Shown one piece after another: positions 23,271 through 36,864 of a stretch of DNA of 64,000 bases. The DNA is from Sindora glabra (lineage: Eukaryota; Streptophyta; Magnoliopsida; Fabales; Fabaceae): positions 56,543,057-56,607,056 of the forward strand of contig CM035236.1 of the NCBI GenBank assembly GCA_020226215.1. Direction: 5' to 3'. The notes beneath the pieces were generated by a model, which was not told the origin of the DNA, did not search any database, and saw only the letters and a program-made list of their open reading frames with translations. Each line of letters opens with the position of its first letter. The stretch's first letter is position 1. A program made the translations under genes and the position numbers.

Positions 23271-25039
23271 GATGATTTAGGACGTCCTTTTTCAATTTTA
23301 TCCCTAAGTTACCCTAATCCCCGAAACTACCCTAAATACATAAAATACCTTATAATCCCATCAAACCCCAATTATACGAGCTTCATCAACATTTTACAAC
23401 AACCCTCCCCCCCCCCCCCCCCATCTTCCATTTCTTCTCTTCTTCTTCAAGTGGACTTAACAAGATCAAGTTGTAAACTTCACTTAATCATTAACAAACT
23501 TAAGTCAAATCTAGGTGATTTTTCTTTAATTCAAAGTTTATGGATGGTTATTTTTAGATTATGCTTAGAAGAGGAAACTATCAATTTTAGGTATTTAAAC
23601 CTAATTCTTTAAAATTAGTTGAGTAGGACAAACCAACCATCATTCTAATCTTCTTTCATTTCCATTATATTGAATTAAGCAAGTAATTTACTTAAATTGA
23701 ACTAAAACTATATAATTTTAAGTTTGGTGAGATATATCAAAGGGTTCTGAGCATATATGAATTAATTGACATAATGTTTAGTCTTAAATATGCTTTTCTT
23801 ATTGAATGTGGCTTGGAAAATATTGTTGAAGCTTGATTTTAAGTGTTAACTAAGTTTGATATGGTATATGTTGATAACTTAGAGTAAATATGTCAAATGA
23901 ATAATGAATCTGTAAAAAAATCTACAAATTTGAGCTTGTAGTCAACTATAGCTCTAAGAATTACTCTCAGTAGGCTTATAATCGATTATCACAAAAAGAA
24001 TTGCTCTCTAGATGCCTATAGTGTCAATTATTGCCTCCAAAGTTACTCTCTGAATATAGATAATCAATTACATAATTAATTATGGGGTTAAAATTTACCT
24101 TTGGACTCCTATAATCAATTATTAGCCTATTACTTCCTATTTTGCATATTTAATGAACTTTTATGATAAAATTGTGATACCAAGATCATATATTTAAATA
24201 TTTAGCATTATGATGAAATTATAATTGGTTTTTAATGCTAAAATTCCTATATGGGATATGATTGATGTGAAATGTGAAAGGAGGAGATGAAATATATGAA
24301 TTGTGATATAAACTAGATCTAAAAAAATATTTGTGAAAAGATAAAGCAAACTCCAAAATGATAAGGTTAGATTTGTGAAGGAATAATATTGATTAAGAAT
24401 TACAAAGAGATTTAAATAATTTCTAACTTATTTCTTCATTATTACTATGAATTATATTGTTTCATTATTACTATTAATTATACTTTTATAGTTATATGGT
24501 TATATACGAGTAAAATGTTATGTATTGAGGAATGATTCAATTAGAAAGGTATTGTAAATATTTTTCTGTATATAACTTTAAATAGATTGTTTACTTAACA
24601 AATCTTAAACACATTATTTTATTTGTTTAAAATTTGCAGATACCACTACAAAAACTTCTCCACCACCACCATAACAAGAGTAAACCTTTTATGGCTCATT
24701 TTGTATAAGGTCATAACAATAATTATTTTGCTTGTAAATAGAAACACTCTTCTGGGCCTTGTAGTATGAATTTAGGTTAGAAAATTATTAGAGTATTTGA
24801 ACATTTAGGGCTAGCTAAACCTACTTAACTCTAGATACTAGGGTAAATAAGCAAGTTTAACTCTCTTTCTTTCGAAATCTTTAATATACATACTTGATTG
24901 TAAATATGTTGATTTGTTGTATTTAATATCTTGTATTATTCATAATGTATGTGATGATACTAGGTATTAGGGTTAAGTTAGGTTAATGGAAACAAAATTT
25001 ATAGGTTCATGCCAATTATGGCCTAAGAGAATTGTGACA
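23271..25039 (+). mobile_element. Probable solo LTR E
   Basis: The segment begins TGATGATTTAGGACGTCC and ends CTAAGAGAATTGTGACA, preceded by TTCATGCCAATTATGGCC. Such an ending is typical of gypsy LTRs (…GTGACA). A poly(C) tract and a TTCTTCTCTTCTTCTTCAAG leader lie about 150 bp in. It has no coding capacity. The flanking 5-mers (TGCGG and AAGGG) do not match, so at least one border is uncertain. Confidence 0.45.
23407..23422 (+). repeat. Poly(C) tract, 16 C
   Basis: The third long C run in the window, inside probable LTR E just before its CT-rich leader. Confidence 0.95.
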
Positions 25040-25329
25040 AAGGGTCATTGGGCTTTAAATTGGCTAAACTTGGAGAATTACATAATTCTTCTCATATTTT
25101 GTATTTTTTAAAAGAAAACTTATATTTATTCCTCTAAAAAATTTAAAGAATTTTATAAAAATTCTTAAAAATTTATCTTTTAGTTCCTTTGCTACCTTCC
25201 TCCAAACTATTCCCCTAAATTTATCTAAATAAATTATGCCTTTTTCCTAACTTTTCCTGTGAATTTATTCAAATAAATAGAACAATGACAGTTTTTTTTT
25301 TTGGTAAATAGGAAATGCATTAAAAAGAA

Positions 25330-25740
25330 ACTAAAGTTTGATAGGCCTTGGCAAAGGATATCCCATAGCATCAAAAGATAAATAAAACTAAAGCTCCCAA
25401 ATAGGGATACATCAAAATACTCACCTTATTACTAGTATTAATAACACCCTTAGCTATAAAATTAGCTAGCCTATTAGCTTTCTTATATACATGCTTCATA
25501 GTTAGTCTTCCTAGTTCCTCTAATAGATCCCTACATTCTTTAAATAAGCTAGTAATAGCATAAGAAATAGAAGGATTATTAGAGGTAAGAGAAGTAATAA
25601 CAGATCAAGCATCCATTTCTATTATAACTAGGAATAAACTTTGATTTCAAGTAAACAATAAGCCATCCCTTAGAGCTATTATTTTAGCAATGAAATTGAA
25701 GCATACTCATAATCTATTAGAACACCCAACATCCTAATTT
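25330..25740 (-). pseudogene. LINE 1 RNase H-like domain relic
   Basis: The minus-strand reading contains IALRDGLLFT, EMDA(stop)SVITSL, AITSLFKECRDLLEEL and VYKKANRLANFIAKG. These match the C-terminal half of the RVT_3 RNase H domain of plant LINEs, ending in the HxxREAN-like segment. One stop replaces the residue after EMDA. Confidence 0.8.
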
Positions 25741-27236
25741 CTTATTTAATCACATGATATAGCAACATATCCAGGTTGTTTTGAATTTTATCTTCCTACC
25801 TTTCCTCAATATTTAACTTGTAAAAGCTAAAAAAAAGAGCTTTCCACACAACCTGCACTAACTATTAAGGAGGAGGCATTTTCCAGCCATCCATTATAGC
25901 TCAATATTTCATAGATTTACTCAAGGTCATAGCTTTAAAATCAAGTTTCTTTGTCTCATAGTTAAACATTTTTTTATTTCTAAATAATCATAAATTCCAA
26001 ACAATAAAGGAAAACACAATTGCCCAAAGAACTTGACTATTGCAAATAAATTCACAAAAAGTTAAATTTTCTTGAACCCAAACCAAGAAATAAGCATGAA
26101 AAGTAGCATTCCAAGAATTATGGATAGCAACAATTCCCATAAAGACAAAGCAATCAGACATTCCCTAATAATATTAGTAATATTGTCCAAACTAATTTCA
26201 TATAAAACATAAAATGGTGGAATGTCTATACCTATTTTAATGAGCAATTCTTGCATGGGAATCTTATTCCAAACAACAAGCTAAGTAAACAAAAACTAAA
26301 TTTTAGGATATACGGATAATTTCCAAATCCAAGAGATGTTTGGCTAGGAAGAGAAAGACTAATAATCTTGAAAAAAGCATAAGTACTTTTTATAGTACAA
26401 AAGCTTGATTTAGAAGAGCCCCAAACTAATTGATCAACTTTGTTAGTAATACTAAATGGAGTTCCAAAAACCATAAAAGATATCATAAAAGGAAGTCTAT
26501 TGGTAAATCATCAAGATTCCAGAACCCATTAATTAAAAACTCCTTAACATATTGACTTTTAGTTTATCTTAACAACAGGCTAAAGATAAAATCTCCTAGA
26601 ATCCTTAAATCTAACCATCTATTAGTTTAGACTTTAATTTTCTCACTATTGCCAACAACCCATTTAATCCTTGACTTTCTAATCCTAGTGGTAGACCTTA
26701 AGGCCTTCTAGTTATAAAAGTAATATCTTATAATCACTAGTTGACCTTGCAAATTCATGGACATGTATTTTTTCCTTAACACCTAAACCTATAAATATTA
26801 GTCTTCTTGAATAATAGACCAAGCTAACTTAATTAACATGGAAAGGTTTGTATAAAAAAAAGTCTTTTATACCAAGCCCATCAACACTTTTAGGTGCAAT
26901 AACAATCTCTTATCTGGTTAAAGGGATTTTCCTAGTTTTAAAAGTCCTTCCTCAAAGAAAATTTCTAGTAATATGAATGATTTGATCATGTATACTTTTA
27001 GGGATTTTAGTAAAACCCTATATGATAAATAAATAGGGAAGACAAAATAGACTTAATGAGAATAACTTGACAAGCTAAAGACAAAAACTTAGATTGCTAA
27101 CATTTAATTCTCTCGTTAAGCTTATTAGCTAAAAAAAAAAACTAGAAGCTTGATAATTATCCTTAATTTTTGCTCTAAGGTAATTTACCTATAAACCCTT
27201 TATGTTGAATTCCCAACTCCTTACTTAGCTTCTGCC

Positions 27237-28014
27237 TTAGAGTGAGATCAATTTTTTTGAAAAATAAACCCTTGATTTAGACCTATTAACATATAAACCC
27301 AAGCCTTGAGAAAAATTATGCAAAAAACTATTTATAGTCAGGTAAATTTTTAAACCTATTCGAGCATAGAGCATTATGTCCTCTACATGAAATAGGCAAG
27401 TAAATTTAATACCATGTTTGCTAGACTTTATAAAGATCCACAACCTCTGATGACATTTTTATTCAATTTGAAAATGCAAATATTTTATATACAAAATAAA
27501 TAGGTAAGGGGATAAGAGATCACCTTACCTTAGACCCCTAGACAGAAACATGGTATTAAGTTTACCCTCATTAAATAGAATTTGTAGGAAACATTAGACA
27601 TTAAACTCAAGATCAAATTAATCAAATTCCTTAAGAATCAGAAGAAAAGGAGAACTTCTTTAATAAAACCTTATTCTAAATAATTATAAGCTTTTTTAAG
27701 ATCCAGTTTCAAAATCATTTGCCTATATCTAGCCTAAGACCTATCAATAGTATGCATAAGTTCCTTAAGAATAATAATATTACCTGTATATTTTATATAA
27801 AGAACAAAAACCATTTGAAAGAGAGAAATAAGATGTTGAAGCAAAGGTTTAATTCTATTAACCATAATTTTTGTACTTTCAAAACTATGTTACATAAACT
27901 GATCGTCCTAAAAGCATTAAAAGTTTCATGAAAACTTCTTTTAGGAATCAAAACAATAAGAGTACCAGTTAACCAAGGGGGAATAGATAGAGAAGAAAAA
28001 CTTGTTGAACACAA
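27237..28014 (-). pseudogene. LINE 1 reverse transcriptase relic
   Basis: The N-terminal palm motif reads LIVLIPKRSF...FRTISLCNIV (27880-27985). The part after the catalytic site reads FSQGLGLYVNRSKSRVYFSKK (27245-27310), matching the SGLxVNxxKSxIYFS motif. The expected FADDxMLF is FHVEDIMLYA, so the first catalytic Asp is gone. The middle of the domain is scrambled. Confidence 0.85.
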
Positions 28015-29300
28015 TGAATAATAGAATTTTTAACCTTAGACTAAAAGCATTGAAAAAAGTCTATGTGCAATCCATCAGGTCCAGGGGCTTTAGTAGCATT
28101 TTAGTTTATCAAAATAAATTAAATTTCAATCTCACTTAAACATTCAGTAAGCAACTTATAATGACATTTATTGATAGGTTTAGGCTATCCAATAAGTTTA
28201 TTAGCAATAAAAGTAACATAATCATAAGAAGTCTTAAATTTACTCCTAAAAAACTTAAGGATATGATCATGAATATCCATAAGATTAGATAACCACTCCT
28301 TAACCCTATTTCTAAGAGCTACTATTTTATTATGTTTCCCCCTAATAATGTTAGATAAATGATAAGTATGCATATTTTTATGTCCTTTAGCAATCCGTTG
28401 ATACACAATTTTAAAGCCCATAACTCTTCCTCTTGTCTAAGAATATTCAAATACTCAACTTAAAAAGACGTGTCTAATCTTAGTAGATACTCAAACTAGC
28501 AGTGACTCAAACTATTTTGAACCACTCTTATCCTAGACAAAACCCTTTTTTTCCCTAAAAATGCATTACCAAAGATATTAACATTCTACCATTTAACATA
28601 CTAAATAAACTAATCAATAGCAAAATTCAAAGAAAAAGCACAATTCCAATAATTAACCATTATATTATGAAAGTTAGGGTGGGTTAACCAATAGTTTCAA
28701 ACTGGAAAGGCCTTTCAATCCATATGAGGATTGTTTACAAAAGGATACTAAAATAGGATAGTGGTGAAATAAAACACGAGGCAAATGAAACACTTAAGCT
28801 TCAGGAAAAGCCAAACTTCAGGAAGCATTACATAACATTCTATCTAATCTTTCCATGATAAAGTGTTTACTATCTTTAAAATTAGTCCAGGTATGAATTA
28901 AATTATAATAGTTAATGCGATCATTATATAAACTAGTTCTATACAAAATTTATAGGTGCACCATGAAAATACCTCATTAAAGTCTCCTATAACAAGCCAG
29001 GGAAGACTATGATTAATTAGCTACTACCTTAAGATTATTTCATAAATTTTTTTTATTCAATAACTTTGGATTAGCATAAATATTGCTTATCAACCAAGAA
29101 AGGGTGTTAGCAGTTACCTTAATTATGGCATGAATCTTCTATTTAGTTTTGTTAACCACATCAACTTGAACCTCTACCTGATTTCATAACAGCTAAATTC
29201 CTCCTACATACCTAATATTGTTAGTAAATTCCATATGAGAGAAAGGAAAAGAGGCTCCTAGTGACTTGGCCTAATCCCCATTTAAGCTAAATGCTCTTTA

Positions 29301-30640
29301 GCCTAATGGTGTTAATAAAGCAAATGATGGTTACATTTATAGATTATTCCTCAAAAATTTGTTGTAGTGTGAGTATGTGTTGTTTAGTTGTTAAAATTGA
29401 AGGTTGGTATTAATGGTTATACAGGTATAATGTAATTTTGTACAAAATAATAAAAATTTTAAATTAATTTTTTTACAAACTATATATATAATTAGTATGA
29501 AAATTTTACAATTTCATATGTATCAATTTATTTATTTTTTCTAAATCAACATCCCATTTTAATTTTAGGCAAAGCAAATGGTCTTACTTTGTTGAATTCT
29601 TATCTAATTATGTGCATTTTTAGTTACATTGTAATAGTGATATTCAAAGCTTCTATTAAAACATTTTTTCATTTAGTATTTTGAATTCAAAGATATTTGT
29701 GATCTTATTGTAAATTATTTTCATAAATAAAGGAAGGATTTAAATTTGATCTAGTGTTAGATATTAGTGTAAATCAATTTTATACTATTATCTAATCATA
29801 TGTTGCCACATAAATAAAAAAGTCTTTAAAACTCCTTTACTATTGTTAAAAACTATTGATTAATATTACTTTTTTTTAATAATATGTATTTTTTTCATTT
29901 ATTAATAGTGTAAAATATTTTACACTAGTAATAAATTAAATTTAAACTCTTAAAAGAATAATATTTTAAATTTCAGCATTTGCTTAATCATATTATCAAA
30001 TCAAAATATTAATATTACTTTTTTTATCCTTTTTTATATGATGTTCTAAAGAAAAGAATTTGTTCTTTTCTTTTATTGTTTTAGAAATCTATTGAAATAT
30101 TAATTATTTTCTTTTAAATTCATCCTTATAATCTTGGGGCACTATAGGATTCACCTTAAGATGCATGTGTAGAATATTTAAGCATTTGTTAGGGATAAAA
30201 AAAGTGATTAAATGTCTAATAAATTTATTCCATCATGCTTAACTCTCCACTTTTAAACATCTCAGACTTTGTGATTAAGATGTCACTATCCAATAGTATA
30301 ATTATCTCTTTACTCTTTATAAAAACTCAAATACAAGATAGACTAATAATATAGTAAATTTTGATTAATGCACCAAAGTGTATTTTTTTAGAAAGTATAG
30401 TAAATTTTGATTATTAGATTAAAAAGTAGTTTTGATTAAGGATTTTTTTTTGTATTCAAGGAAAAACTCTAAGTATTGATAAACTAATAATATTTTAACG
30501 TGTTATTTTTTTAACATTTAAGTAATCTAATTACCCACATACATGTTATCAAACCAATTGTAAAGTTTAAAGGAAAATTGTTATTTTTACTAGCTTGGTA
30601 ATATAACCAATCTTAAAAATAAAAAATAATAATTAATGCT
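29301..30640. other. AT-rich DNA between LINE 1 and LINE 2
   Basis: No gene is visible. It contains the MITE-like copy at 29739-29946. Confidence 0.5.
29739..29946 (+). mobile_element. MITE-like TIR element, copy 3
   Basis: The left end is TTTAAATTTGATCTAGTGTT and the right end reads TACTAGTGTAAAA mirrored (ACACTAGTAATAAATTAAAT, then TTTAAA). The TTTTATACTATTATCTAAT and TTTAATAATATGTATTTTTT blocks match copy 2. Length 208 bp, non-coding. Confidence 0.65.
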
Positions 30641-30647
30641 CATTTCA

Positions 30648-33320
30648 TTTTTTTCTACAAAATAGGGAATTTATAAAGCCACAATATGGATAATATCAAA
30701 AAGAATAGCTTCTTCCAACATGGATGGAACTTAGGAGAAATTGTCTGGCCCATTTTTAATTACATAAGAACCTAATATGTTGCCTCATGAACATTAGAAG
30801 CTCTAAGACACCAACAAATTGAGACAAAGGAGACTTGATTTAACAAGTCTTTAACATATTCCATAATCCAAGACTTCTTCCAAGGACAAGAAAAGATGCC
30901 CAATAAAGCTTCAACAACCACTTAAGAGTTATACTCTACCATAACATTATGATTTTTAAAATATTAGCAATTAAAAAGCCTTTATAAATATGAGTAACAC
31001 AACATATAGAGTCGAGCCACAATTAAAATTTTCATACCATAACATAATCATTATGCCTTTATTATTCCTAGCCATAATAGCCATAGAAAATTTACCATGT
31101 GCCCATGTGATATTCACATTTATTTTTATTAATTATAAAATGCAAGGATCCATGTACCTATCTTTTTGCACTAATCCAAATAGGCATTACATGTCCACTA
31201 GTTTGTCATTATGGATAAGTCGATTCCTCTCTTTCCATGCTCTTTATAGGATGATGATGCCAAAAGTTGTGTTTTGCCTTTTTAGATCATAATTATTCTA
31301 CGACACTAGTAGGAGGCTTCCATCAATTAGGATAAAGAGTGATGCTACTACAAATGGAGAATGAAAATGTATAATAGAAATTCCCTTAAAAGAAAACTAT
31401 AAGATGCAAGTGATTTTGCAACCTTCAAGCAAATGGAGCTTATTCTCAAATTCTAGGAAATAGAGGGGACAAAAAACACATCTGGCATTCATAAGCTAGC
31501 TCAATCTCTCTCTAGTAGGAAACACTTCATTTGTTACCCTCCAATAGGTGACTTACACCCCCTTGATTAATATTGAGTCTTTAAATATTGTTCTATATTA
31601 TGTTTTGAGACTAATTTTGATTATAAGCAACAATTAATTTATACCATAATTTGGTTATGAATTCTTCTTATGTAGTTAGAGCCCAAATCCATTTATTAGC
31701 TAATAAAGCTTTAATTAGTAATTGTAAAACTAAATGCTAAATTTTTAAAAGCAGAACTTACTTAATTATTCCCCTATTCTGACTATCTAACTCATGGTGG
31801 ATCAAGTATGACATGGATCAAGTATGACACTTTGGTCTTTGTAAGCATATTAACAATACCATTTAATCCTAGTTTGAATCCAATAATAGAAGGAATCCAA
31901 GCGTTTTCTTGAATTCTAACCAAATCTCCATTTCCATTTAGAGCACATTTGTTCTTGATAATTAGGTCTCTGCAACCAAGAAGTCGTTCTAAGCTTAAGA
32001 CCCATTGTTATTAGGTATATCTAAAATATGAACATTCTTCTGGTATTTAGCCTACCTAAAAGGTATTTAGACAAGTATTAATCCTCCAAAATAATTTTGA
32101 TAATAAAGTATTATTTATATGTCGAAACTACTTAAAACAAAGACCACTTTGTGATTTTGGTGTGTACAAGACTTCCTAAGCTTTCAAGCAAAAATATCCA
32201 TTTTTCTCTTTTAGTATAATCCACTAAAAATGCCTACATAGACCATCCAACTTTGAACATATAGAGGATGGAACTTTTAAAGTAGACATAATGTAAATAG
32301 GTACTTGTTGTAATATAGTTAAAATCATTGTCATATACTCATCCAAGAAAGAGCATTTTTTTCTTAACTTCTTAATCTTGTTGCCACCTTATTAATCAAG
32401 TACTCAAAATCATTTAACTTCAATTTAGATAAGACCAAAGGGATCCTTAGATACTTCACATTCTTTCTCAATAAAGATAAATTGAAAAATTGTAATATTG
32501 CATCTCTATTATCACAATAAGTGTTTCTAAAAAAACATTTTCCTATATTTACCTTTTTTCCCAACCAAGACTTGTATGTTTGTAATAGTTCTCTAATTTT
32601 AATTGGTTCTTCCAAATTTGCTCTTGAAAATATCATTAAATCATCAATGAACATCAAATGGCTAATAGCTAGACGTTGGGAGGAGATTTTAACTCCATGA
32701 ATATCTTTCATTTGCTTAGATTGGAAAAATAATCTTGATAGCACTTCAATTCATAGTATAAATAGATAGGGTGAGAGAAGATCACCTTGTCTCAAGCCTT
32801 TTTATGGGTAGAAACTTCTTGTTGGACTTTTATTCAACAAATTTTTAAAGGAAACCATTAAAATACATTGCTTAATCCATCAAACAAAGATAGGACAAAA
32901 ACTAAATAATTTCAAAATTCTGATCACAAATTTCTATTCCACATAATCATAAGCCTTTTTTATATATAGCTTCTACCCGAATAAACCTCCCTTTCCTCTC
33001 ATTTTAAAAAATTTATAGACAATCTCCTAAGCCACTAAGCCATTTTTTATTATCCAATGACCTAACACAAAAACAAATTGAGTAAGATTAATAAGCTTAC
33101 CTAATACTTCTCTTAATTTGTTTGCATGATTTTAGAAATAATCTTGTATATAATATTACAGAGACTTATAAGAAGAAAATCACTAAAGCTACTAATTCCT
33201 TTTATTTTAGGAGTCAAAACAATGTAAGATTCATTTAGTTTTTTAGACCTAAATCCTGAAGTAAAGAAAGCTTGAATTATTTTGATGATTTGAGGACCAT
33301 CCATGTACTTATATTCATTT
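30648..33320 (-). mobile_element. LINE 2: strongly 5'-truncated L1-type LINE (ORF2 relic)
   Basis: The minus strand retains the reverse transcriptase and everything after it. The palm start is at 33113-33304 (IVLTPKIKG, ISLCNIIYKIISKIM). The catalytic region at 32364-32744 reads LMFIDDLMIFSRAN, so the DD pair is intact, followed by KVNIGKCFF and KYLRIPLVLSKLKLNDF. A zf-RVT knuckle near 31440-31520 reads FPTRERLS, CVFC and LLEGC. The RNase H-like end at about 30660-31160 contains AIMARNNKGIMIMLWYENF. A short A-tract (seven T on plus) closes the copy at 30648-30654. Endonuclease and ORF1 are absent. Several frame breaks make it non-functional. Confidence 0.87.
32364..32744 (-). pseudogene. LINE 2 reverse transcriptase catalytic fragment, 126 codons open
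   Basis: This is the longest uninterrupted RT piece among LINEs 1-3. FIDD at about residues 32-35 corresponds to the FADD catalytic box. It is followed by the thumb-side WLGKKVNIGK and KYLRIPLV motifs. The frame is broken on both sides. Confidence 0.85.
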
Positions 33321-34966
33321 CTTAATGGCTAAGAATACATTAAATATTAAAAGATAATTATTTTTATGATAAGGATTATCTCTTCTATTTAAAAATAAAA
33401 TAATAACTAAGACACACACTTTATTTATAAAATATAATATCAATTATTAATTAATTTGTATGAACTAGGTTGGAATAATAAAATTTATATATTTGTAATG
33501 GTTATAAAATAATTTAAAAGTATACTAATTTATTATAATTGCAAAATCAAAGAATAATAGTAAAAATTATTGATTTATTTATCACTTGGCGAAATATTTA
33601 AAATTTTATTTGGTTATAAAAATGTATAATTTAATATAAGAAAGGAAATCTTTTCATAATAAATTGTAAAATCAAACTTTAGAGTTTAGACTAAGGAACT
33701 TTTATTGGATAGAAAGGTAATGATAGAAATTAAAATTCAAACATTAATTAATACTTCATTTTTAGATCACTACTTATCAACTTTAAAAAACTTGTATTCA
33801 TAAACATAGGAGCAAGGGTAAATAAAAAAAACTAAAATTTAAACTAGAAAGTTATAACAAACATAAAAGTAGAATCTTAATTTTAAGAGTTTTTTTTAGA
33901 ATTTTAGTTTTTAATTTTTTTTCTTAATTTTCAAAGATAAAAGAAAATTTTAAAGATAAATAAATAGTAAAATTTAAATAAAAAAATAAATTATAAAATT
34001 TAAGATGAAGACAATGGTAGTAATTTATATGATTAATTAAGATTTGATGTCTTAATTTTTTAATTTTTAAAAATTAAAATGATATAAAAATAAATAATAA
34101 ATAATAATAAAGTTAAAGTCTTTATTTTATGGCATTAACTTCACAAAAATAAAAGTAATGAGACATTAATAGAATAAAATTGACATGATATGAAATAGAA
34201 TCCTCTTAAGATTACATTTATTATATAGTGAAGATATTTCATGTAATAATTGAAACCATCACTTTATGCTATAAGTAAAATAGAGCATTCATTGTAATAT
34301 AATATGATTTAACTTTCAAAATTAAATGAGTAGTTATTTCCAAAAAAAATTAAATGAGCAATTTAAAATGGGTGTTCAATTGAAAATAAAAATAAAATTT
34401 AAATATGCAATTGGAAACTTTTACAATTATGCTTCAATATATATTTAATAATTTTTTGTTTTCTTTAAATGTATCAAAAAATTTATAACTTTTATGTAAA
34501 ATTTATAACTTTTGTAATAAAAAAATTGCAAGTGTTTTTTGTGCATGAACAAATAAGTAAATAGTTAAAACTTTCATTCAATATTGCATAAAAAACTTCC
34601 TTGTTTGTACTATATAAAAGCAATTATAGCTTTTGATAAAAAGGTTGTGAAAAGTTAAAAAAAAATTTCACAAAGTTTATAAAATAATGTCCATTCTAAC
34701 ATTAATCCATTAAAACTTTATAAAAATTAACAAGTGCATCATACTTCATCGTTACTTCTATAATAATAAAAATTAAGGTAAGTTGAAAATAAATATCATA
34801 TAATAAATGTTTTAACATATAAAATAATTCTTTCATCATAAAATATTAGTCATCCATTTAAATGAGCAAGAAATCTAATAGCTTGGAAGTTACTTAACTA
34901 CTTTAAGCGTCGATACCTAGACTTTTATTTTTGATATGTTAAAATTATCTTTTAGTTAATAATAGA
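33321..34966. other. AT-rich intergenic DNA
   Basis: About 1.6 kb with long A/T runs and no gene, repeat family or domain that I can recognise. Confidence 0.5.
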
Positions 34967-34971
34967 GTAAC

Positions 34972-36859
34972 TGTCATAACACATCCCAATCGCAACTGGT
35001 ATGAATCTCGTTATCAGTTTCCACAAGCCTTAACTATTTTTCACTCTTTTTATCTAATAAAAATTTTTAAATTTTAGGGGGACTTGAATTTTCATAATAA
35101 ATTTTTATAAAAAATAGATAGAGTCCCTTCCATTTTTGGATACTTCCTGAGGGCCATACACTATAATTCAAAATTTGTAAATTTCTAGTTATGACAACAC
35201 TCAAATGTATACACAATACAATACAGTTTTACACTTACACATATACAACTAATTCATTTAATTCTAATTCTAATCCAAAATAATCCCTAACTATTAAATC
35301 TTCCAATTTAGGCAGTCTTTGATTCTCCATACATGTAATACAACTTAAGTAGTTATCTTATATATACTTTAGAATGGTTCACCGAAGCTTTATAGGTGGC
35401 AAAGTCTTGCCAGATTATTGATGGATAAGGAGAACCATAATCTTCCCTATATGCTATTCAAGGTTAGTCACAGTTAAGCTCATGTTTTGTCTTACCATGA
35501 AGTTGTCTTCACCTAAGATGGCTCGAAAGTTGGAGCATACAATGGTAACCACCTTATTGGGTTTAGCAAGCAGCAAGGTCGATCTACCCAGCTCACTAGC
35601 ACATCTCCAGCTACGAGTTGCGAAGAACTTATTGGTACTATTGTGTGGCTAAGCAGCTTAACAATGCTCCACTCGTGGTGGTGCATGACAACCAAAGAAG
35701 TAGATCCACAGTAACTCGCAGATCTAGGTGTTCAACCCTTTGAAGGAACCAAGCTACAAAACTATAGCTTACACATGCTGTCAACTAAAGGAAGATGGTA
35801 GTGAGCCATGGTGGTCGCATCATCAAAGATAAATATAGCAGTAGTTAGCAAGAAGAGGAAGAATCGTAGGGTGGAGAAAAAGAAAATAGAGGCAGTGGTA
35901 TCTTGAGAGAAGGAGCTTATATGTGTCCTCAAAAAAATGGAGCTCAATTATGTTTTTTCAAAAATGAAAGAAAGAAGAGAGTCAAGAAATTTGTAGAAAG
36001 TTAAGTTGTACCGTAAGAAGAGATAAAAAAAATAAAATAAAGAAAAGAAAGTAAGTTGGTTAGAAGTAAATTGAGAAAAAGAAGGAAAAATGCTAGAGAG
36101 AGAGGAGAGCCTACAAGAAAAATGAAAAGGACAACTGCCAGCAGAAAGAATGTACCGCCCATTCAATAAAAATCATCAAAAGAAAGAAAATTAAAAAAAT
36201 TAAAAAATTATTTTGGAAAGGGAAAGTGCCGAGTATAAAAAGAGAAGGAGAGGAGAGAAAAGTGAGTTATGGGTTATGATTCCATGTTCTCACCTCATAA
36301 TAAGCTCATTCTCTTCCAAAATTTAAACCTTCCCTTCAATAAAAATTTCATCCTAACCACCCATTTATTTTGAAATTCAATTTTTATAATATTTATTTTA
36401 TTTAAAAGTCCCTTCCATTAATTTTAATTCTCATCTCTTACATACAAATAAATATATATTTGAAATGACTTAATAAATTTATAAGTCATAAAATAAATAT
36501 TTTAAATTTTTTTGAGCATCCATAATTACTAAAAAAAATTTTCAAATTGTGAACATTTCCATACTTTTCAAAAATAATTTCTCAAATATAAATAAATTAT
36601 TTCCTAATTTCTTGTGCCCATAATTGATAAACTTATTTTCAATTTGCAGGAAATTTCTTATAAAAATTATTTAAACTAATATTGAATTGATATAGCCATA
36701 TACATAAAAATAAATAAATTTCAAACATTATCATAGGTATCATTTCTAATATTTTAGAACCTTTAGTTTGGAAAAAGAATTTAAAATCAATATTAATTAA
36801 ATAAATAATTTATTCACAAATTTTGAAATTATACTTTATATTTAAAGTGGGATATTACG
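34972..36859 (-). mobile_element. Solo LTR C (family 1, inverted)
   Basis: On the plus strand it runs from TGTCATAACACATCCC to GTGGGATATTACG, flanked by exact GTAAC copies at 34967-34971 and 36860-36864. On the minus strand the first 680 bp, the CT-rich leader (TCTCCTCTCCTTCTCTTTTT) and the 3' block (CAGGAAGTATCCAAAAATGG, TTAAGGCTTGTGGAAACTG) match LTRs A and B. At 1888 bp it lacks about 1.4 kb of the central part of A and B. The first base pair of the minus-strand end has changed (expected TGT, found CGT). The open frames at 35513-36166 are inside the leader and not genes. Confidence 0.9.
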
Positions 36860-36864
36860 GTAAC

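Larger units (their letters stand above)
25292..29300 (-). mobile_element. LINE 1: 5'-truncated L1-type LINE (ORF2 relic)
   Basis: On the minus strand the order of an L1 ORF2 can be followed. First comes the endonuclease (GGIWLL, then IGDFNEVFS at about 28963-28992 and RLDRMLCNAS near 28820-28855). The linker follows (KHNKIVALRN, 28185-28421), then the reverse transcriptase (TLIVLIPKRSFHETFNAFR at about 27930-27985, catalytic box region 27237-27443). Next are a zf-RVT part (26062-26486) and an RNase H-like end (ALRDGLL, KECRDLLEELGRLTMKHVYK, about 25340-25740). An 11-nt poly(A) lies at 25292-25302. The catalytic FADD box reads HVED and the frame has many stops. The N-terminal part of the endonuclease is missing, so it is 5' truncated. 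No target duplication was found. Retaining an RNase H domain is known for plant L1 elements. Confidence 0.88.

Noticed and set aside
30990..31292. 100-codon plus-strand frame
   Set aside because: It is antisense to the RNase H and zf-RVT part of LINE 2.
35513..36166. Three minus-strand frames of 60-72 codons
   Set aside because: They lie in the CT-rich leader of solo LTR C.
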